56,764 bases of DNA from an uncultured Mycoplasma sp. (GTDB taxonomy: Bacteria > Bacillota_I > Bacilli_A > RF39 > UBA660), in assembly GCA_947642635.1 (NCBI GenBank), contig CANRTI010000002.1:1-56764 (forward strand), in the 5' to 3' direction. This document shows positions 52,641 through 56,764 of this stretch, in pieces (the stretch's first letter is position 1; every line of letters starts with the position of its first letter). The notes beneath the pieces are model-generated. The model saw only the letters and a program-made list of their open reading frames with translations, was not told the origin of the DNA and did not search any database. The translations under genes and the position numbers were made by a program.

Positions 52641-53210
52641 CTTTATTATTTCATCTATAAGCCCATATTCTAAGGCATCTATTGGATCCATAAAATTATC
52701 TCTTTCAGTATCATTTTCAATTGTTTTTAAATCTTTATTAGTAACACTCGCTAAAATATTATTTAATTTATCTTTAATCTTTAAAATTCTTTCCGCCGCA
52801 ATTTTAATATCAGTTGCTTGTCCACTTGTTCCCCCTAGTGGTTGATGAATCATGATTTCAGAATTTGGAAGACTACATCTTTTTCCTTTGGTTCCATTGG
52901 CAAGTAAAAATGCTCCCATACTTGCAGCTAAACCAATGCATATTGTTTTAACATCACTTTTAATATAATTCATTGTATCATAAATCGCCATTCCACTAGT
53001 TATAGAACCACCTGGTGAATTAATATACAAATAAATATCTTGATGATTTAAATTATCTAAATACAATAATTCTGATACAACAATACTAGCTACATTATCA
53101 TTAATTTCGCCATTAATAAAAACAATCCGATCATTTAATAATCTTGAATATAAATCATATGCATATTCTTTGTTACTACTTTTTTCAATTACTGTTGGTA
53201 TTACGTTCAA
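52638..53210 (-). CDS. clpP: ATP-dependent Clp protease proteolytic subunit
   Basis: 190 residues. The catalytic triad falls at the family positions Ser97 (GLAASMGAF), His122 (MIHQPLGG) and Asp171 (NDTERDNF). MNVIPTVIE opens the protein when the TTG at 53210, six bases after AGGTGA, is used; the GTG nine bases upstream is part of the ribosome binding site. It is transcribed against replication and its neighbours. No CtsR operator seen. Confidence 0.97.
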   Translation of the reverse strand: MNVIPTVIEKSSNKEYAYDLYSRLLNDRIVFINGEINDNVASIVVSELLYLDNLNHQDIYLYINSPGGSITSGMAIYDTMNYIKSDVKTICIGLAASMGAFLLANGTKGKRCSLPNSEIMIHQPLGGTSGQATDIKIAAERILKIKDKLNNILASVTNKDLKTIENDTERDNFMDPIDALEYGLIDEIIK

Positions 53211-53306
53211 TTTTATCACCTATAAATATAATATAAAAAAAAGCATATTTTTATTCAAAAAAACTTAAATTTATGTTAAAATTAATTATAGTAAAGGGTT
53301 GGCAAT

Positions 53307-54965
53307 ATGGATAAGATAACTATAAATAGTATTGATAACAAAGGAAATAAGAAATCAATTGATTTTCCAAAATTTACAACTTACTATGAAATTAGTAAAG
53401 CTTTTAATATGCCAAAAAGTATTTTAGGGGCAAAAGTTAATAACGAAGTGTTATCTTTATCAGATTCTGCCATTCAAAGTAGTGATGTAGAGTTTATTGA
53501 TTTAAATGATATTAATGGTAATAAAATGTATAAATATGCTTTAGAATTTATTTTTGAAGTAGCTCTTAAAACACATTTTCCAGAATTAGAAATTACGTAT
53601 CAACATAGTGTCCCAAGAGGAGTATTAGGAGAAATCATTGGGAATCACGTTATTACTCAAGAAGATTTACTTAAAATTAAAAATACTATGGCTAAAATGA
53701 TTACTGAGGATATACCTTTTAAAAAATATAATGTTAAGAAAAAAGAAGCTATTGAGTTTTACAAAAAAAATAAAGATTATGAAAAAGCCGAAAATATACA
53801 AAATATTTCTGATAAAATTGTAACTTTATATGAACTAAATGATGTATTTAACTACTTTTATTTTGATATGCCCTACTCAACAGGAAGTATTAATAAATAT
53901 GACATTATATATTTAGGAAGAAATCGTTTAGTTTTTGTTATTCCCAGTATTAAAAGTAATGGCCAATTGCCAGAATATGTGCATTATGACAATATAATTA
54001 ATTCGTTTTTAGTTGGCAAAAATTGGTTAGAAACGCTAAACATGCCATATGTTACTTCCATAAATGAAACAATTACTCACAATAAAATTGCAGAATTTAT
54101 AAAATCTTGTGAGCTAGTATTTAATTTACATATATCAGAAGTTATTGAAAATGTTACTAAAAATAAAAATATTAAATTTATTTTAATTGCCGGTCCTTCT
54201 AGTAGTGGTAAGACAACTACTACCAAAAGATTATCTTCTTATCTAATGGCTAAAGGAATAGATGCAGTTAAAATATCTATAGATGACTTTTTTCTCGAAA
54301 GAGATCAAACTCCCAAAGATGAGTTTGGTAACTATGATTTTGAAAGTTTACAAGCCATTGATTTAAAATTATTTAACGAAGTACTTCAAAAACTATTAAA
54401 TAATGAAACGGTAGATATTCCAACATATAATTTTATAACTGGTAAAAAAGAATTTGATAATCATAGTATTAAATTAAAAGAAAATAGCATCATATTAATA
54501 GAAGGATTGCATGCCTTAAATGATGATTTATTACCAACAATAGATAATAAACTTAAATATAAAATCTATTTAAGTCCTTTCATTCCTTTAAATATTGACA
54601 AACACAATTATATATCAACTTTAGATTTACGACTTATAAGAAGAATAATTAGAGATAATCGAACTAGAAATTATGATGTAAATAAAACCATTCATTCTTG
54701 GCAAAATGTCCGAAAAGGCGAGGAAAAATATATATTTCCTTTTATTCATCAAGCAGATACCATTATAAATACTGCTTTGCCTTATGAAATAGGTGTTGAA
54801 AAAGTTTATGTTGAGCCCCTTTTAAGATCGATTGATGTTAATAGTAAATATTATGAAGAAGCAAGACGTTTATTAAACTTTTTAAAAATATTTTATACTA
54901 TTCCAAGTGAATATGTTAATAATGATTCAATATTACGAGAATTTATAGGAGGAAATAATGATTAG
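53307..54965 (+). CDS. TGS-domain uridine kinase-like nucleoside kinase
   Basis: 552 residues. An N-terminal TGS-like domain (about 1-65), a ThrRS-type second domain (about 70-240), and a P-loop kinase domain (about 285-500) with IAGPSSSGKTTTTKRL, ISIDDFFLER and LIEGLHALNDDLLP. This fusion is common in Firmicutes and usually called a uridine kinase-like or nucleoside kinase; the true substrate is not certain. It overlaps gap by 8 nt. Confidence 0.9.
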   Translation: MDKITINSIDNKGNKKSIDFPKFTTYYEISKAFNMPKSILGAKVNNEVLSLSDSAIQSSDVEFIDLNDINGNKMYKYALEFIFEVALKTHFPELEITYQHSVPRGVLGEIIGNHVITQEDLLKIKNTMAKMITEDIPFKKYNVKKKEAIEFYKKNKDYEKAENIQNISDKIVTLYELNDVFNYFYFDMPYSTGSINKYDIIYLGRNRLVFVIPSIKSNGQLPEYVHYDNIINSFLVGKNWLETLNMPYVTSINETITHNKIAEFIKSCELVFNLHISEVIENVTKNKNIKFILIAGPSSSGKTTTTKRLSSYLMAKGIDAVKISIDDFFLERDQTPKDEFGNYDFESLQAIDLKLFNEVLQKLLNNETVDIPTYNFITGKKEFDNHSIKLKENSIILIEGLHALNDDLLPTIDNKLKYKIYLSPFIPLNIDKHNYISTLDLRLIRRIIRDNRTRNYDVNKTIHSWQNVRKGEEKYIFPFIHQADTIINTALPYEIGVEKVYVEPLLRSIDVNSKYYEEARRLLNFLKIFYTIPSEYVNNDSILREFIGGNND

Positions 54966-55962
54966 AATAGCAATTAATGGTTTTGGAAGAATTGGAAGAA
55001 TAGCATTTCGTGAAATAGTAACAAGTAATGATTTTGATATAGTAGCAATTAATGACTTATCGACTGCTGAAGAATTAAGTCATCTAATTAAATATGATAC
55101 AATTCATCGGTCATTTCATGAAGATGCTATAACTTATAAAGATAATAAAATAATTATTGCAAATCAAAAAGAAATTCCGGTTTTTGCTGAAAAAGATCCG
55201 GTTAATTTACCATGGCGTAGTTTAAATGTTGATTTAGTACTAGAATGTACTGGAGCTTTTACAAAATTAGAAGATGCCAATAAACATATCTTAGCTGGAG
55301 CAAAAAAAGTATTAATTTCTGCACCAGGAAAAGGGGATATGAAAACTATTGTTTATGGTGTAAATGAACAAAATCTTAATGGTAGTGAACAAATTGTATC
55401 TGCATCTAGTTGCACAACTAATTGTTTAGCACCGCTATTAAAAATTATAAGTGATTATTTTGGGATTGAAAAAGGATTTATGACTACAGTTCATGCCTTT
55501 ACTAATGACCAAGTTACATTAGATATTGCTCATAAAAAAGGAATTTATGCAAGAAGAGGGCGAGCTGCTAGTCAAAATATAATACCTGCTTCTACTGGTG
55601 CTGCAGCATCAATTGGCTTAGTAATTCCTGAATTACAAGGAAAATTAGATGGTGGTGCTTATCGGGTTCCAGTTTCTGACGGTTCCTTAGTTGAAGTAGT
55701 TTTAGATTTAAAAAATAATGCTACTCCTGATATGATTAACAATGCTATATATCAAAAACAAAGCATGGCAATTAAAATAACTAAAGATCCAATTGTTTCT
55801 AGTGATGTTATTGGTAAACCTTATGGCTCATTAGTTGATAGTCTTTTAACCAAAGAAATAGAAGTCAATGGTCGAAAACTATATAAAATTGTAGCTTGGT
55901 ATGATAATGAATATGGTTATACTTGTCAAATGTTACGAGTAGCAAAATGTATGTTTAAATAA
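54958..55962 (+). CDS. gap: Glyceraldehyde-3-phosphate dehydrogenase
   Basis: 334 residues. NAD-binding NGFGRIGR, catalytic Cys152 (SASSCTTNCLAP) and His179 (TVHAFTNDQ), with NDL at 32-34 favouring NAD over NADP. The S-loop (VTLDIAHKKGIYARRGRAASQNIIP) is unusual in sequence. Glycolytic direction is likely, since it is the only copy visible. AGGAGG lies in the preceding gene. Confidence 0.97.
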   Translation: MIRIAINGFGRIGRIAFREIVTSNDFDIVAINDLSTAEELSHLIKYDTIHRSFHEDAITYKDNKIIIANQKEIPVFAEKDPVNLPWRSLNVDLVLECTGAFTKLEDANKHILAGAKKVLISAPGKGDMKTIVYGVNEQNLNGSEQIVSASSCTTNCLAPLLKIISDYFGIEKGFMTTVHAFTNDQVTLDIAHKKGIYARRGRAASQNIIPASTGAAASIGLVIPELQGKLDGGAYRVPVSDGSLVEVVLDLKNNATPDMINNAIYQKQSMAIKITKDPIVSSDVIGKPYGSLVDSLLTKEIEVNGRKLYKIVAWYDNEYGYTCQMLRVAKCMFK

Positions 55963-55966
55963 TATT

Positions 55967-55999
55967 GGTGTTGATAACTTTAATGTTTTCAACACCTTT
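55967..55999 (+). terminator. gap terminator
   Basis: GGTGTTGA (55967-55974) pairs with TCAACACC (55989-55996), then TTTATTTAT. The arms again contain DnaA-box-like words, as in the prmC terminator. Confidence 0.65.
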
Positions 56000-56050
56000 A
56001 TTTATGATTTATATATATTAACAAAAATTCGGTCAAAAAAACAATAAAAC

Positions 56051-56077
56051 TTGCAACCGGGGGGGGTATCTTATAAT
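56051..56077 (+). promoter_or_regulatory. Promoter with a G8 tract in its spacer
   Basis: TTGCAA (56051-56056) and TATAAT (56072-56077) are separated by only 15 bp, of which 56059-56066 is a run of eight G. In this AT-rich DNA such a run is exceptional. Adding two G would give the ideal 17-bp spacer. Confidence 0.65.
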
Positions 56078-56106
56078 TAAGTAAAAATAAGAAAGAGGAC
56101 TTAATT

Positions 56107-56764
56107 ATGAGTGAAGATATCAACATAAAAACCAAGAAAATAATAGTAGTAATATTAGGAATAATATTATGTATATCAATATTTAGTGGCAATAAATTAT
56201 TTAATAAAAAAGAAAGAATAAAAAAAAATAATAATAATAATGTTTTAAAAAAAGAAAAGAATAAAAAAGAACAATTTGCAATGTATATCAAAAATGAAGA
56301 AGGTAGTTATGATAAATATGAAGGAGATAATTTTCCTGATGGCTATAAAATAAACTTAGAAAAGAGTAGTTGTGAAGATGCTAATGGCAATATAGTAAGT
56401 GGGTCTATATCTGTAACCAATGGAAAACCAACAGTAACAAGTAATAAGACTATATATTGTCAGTTTTATATGGATAAGAAACATTTACAAATAAATTTTA
56501 TAATTGATAAAAAGTATACTAGTGGAACATATTTAATGTTAGATAAAAGAAATAATAAACTACTAGTAGATGACTTAATCCAAGTAGACGTTATCAACAT
56601 TGACAATTATAAAGATAGTAGATATGATGTAGATGAGGATATAAAGAAATTGTTTTTATTAATGAAAGCAAGGAGTGTAGAAGAAGAACAAAAAATAGTA
56701 GAAGGGAGTAAAATATTAACAGAGATGCAAAGTGTAATGGAGAGATTTCGCAAAGGTGAGTTTG
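56107..56764 (+). CDS. Exported Cys-module protein, 3' end outside window
   Basis: At least 219 residues, still open at the window end. A membrane anchor (about 11-30) and a Lys/Asn-rich linker precede a module (about 50-123) nearly identical to that of the gene at 44-1246, with SSCED and YCQFYMD. After it the sequence differs (LQINFIIDKKYTSGTYLMLDKRNNK..., then a helical RSVEEEQKIVEGSKILTEMQSVMERFRKGEF). No family recognised. AGAGGA precedes the ATG. Its promoter has a G tract. Confidence 0.8.
   Translation, partial: MSEDINIKTKKIIVVILGIILCISIFSGNKLFNKKERIKKNNNNNVLKKEKNKKEQFAMYIKNEEGSYDKYEGDNFPDGYKINLEKSSCEDANGNIVSGSISVTNGKPTVTSNKTIYCQFYMDKKHLQINFIIDKKYTSGTYLMLDKRNNKLLVDDLIQVDVINIDNYKDSRYDVDEDIKKLFLLMKARSVEEEQKIVEGSKILTEMQSVMERFRKGEF
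56257..56475 (+). repeat. 219-bp duplicated module, right copy
   Basis: The partner of 893-1111. It encodes KNKKEQFAMYIKNEEGSYDKY and the following Cys module. Confidence 0.9.

Noticed and set aside
1-56764. Insertion sequences or prophage genes
   Set aside because: No transposase, integrase or phage structural gene was recognised, and gene order is near-canonical throughout.

Overview
This window is a very AT-rich stretch of a Firmicutes/Bacilli chromosome centred on the replication origin. The core order (rpmH-rnpA-yidC-jag-mnmE-mnmG-rsmG-noc to the left of dnaA; dnaA-dnaN-recF-gyrB-gyrA to the right, then SRP RNA-tadA-dnaX-ybaB-recR-bofA-holB-yaaT-pth-mfd-spoVT-metG-tatD-rsmA-yabG-veg-spoVG-yabP-yabQ-divIC) follows Bacillus. 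UGA is used as a stop (recF, pth, spoVT, yabQ, divIC), so the code is standard and not the Mycoplasma code. Extreme AT content, short spacers and many lost domains suggest an uncultured, reduced-genome gut Bacilli lineage (RF39/ML615J-28-like). That placement is inference. The sporulation genes spoIIQ, spoIID, spoIIR, bofA, spoVT, yabG, spoVG, yabP and yabQ suggest the lineage forms, or recently formed, endospores.

Layout. Positions 1-14.4 kb (mostly minus strand) hold an exported Cys-module protein, hpf, cspA, a degenerate actin-like gene, spoIIQ, spoIID, ywzB, rpiB, rpmE, a lipoprotein, an SGNH-fold protein, murA, a Cys-repeat membrane protein with a 57-residue companion, mntP, spoIIR, prmC, prfA, a CDF transporter, rpoE and a small gene with no normal start codon. 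In Bacillus this block lies about 400 kb from the origin; here it abuts it. A class A PBP follows on the plus strand. Positions 16.4-23.8 kb hold the leftward origin cluster, 23.8-24.25 kb oriC, and 24.25-33 kb dnaA-dnaN-comK-like-recF-gyrB-gyrA.

Positions 33.0-33.9 kb are non-coding and hold three Noc binding sites interleaved with four parS sites, then the small SRP RNA. Positions 34-55.9 kb hold replication, recombination, translation and sporulation genes ending with a TGS-uridine kinase-like protein and GAPDH. At the right edge an incomplete exported protein begins behind a promoter whose spacer contains a run of eight G.

Most genes point away from oriC. The local Noc-like protein should bind the three ATTTCCCGGGAAAT sites, while the parS sites need a ParB encoded elsewhere. 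The points most worth a second look are the mixed Noc/ParB loading zone, the G-tract promoter, two or three genes that appear to start at AUA, an inverted 219-bp duplication near both window ends, a ComK homologue in the dnaN-recF interval, and degraded active sites in SpoIIQ and the SGNH protein.
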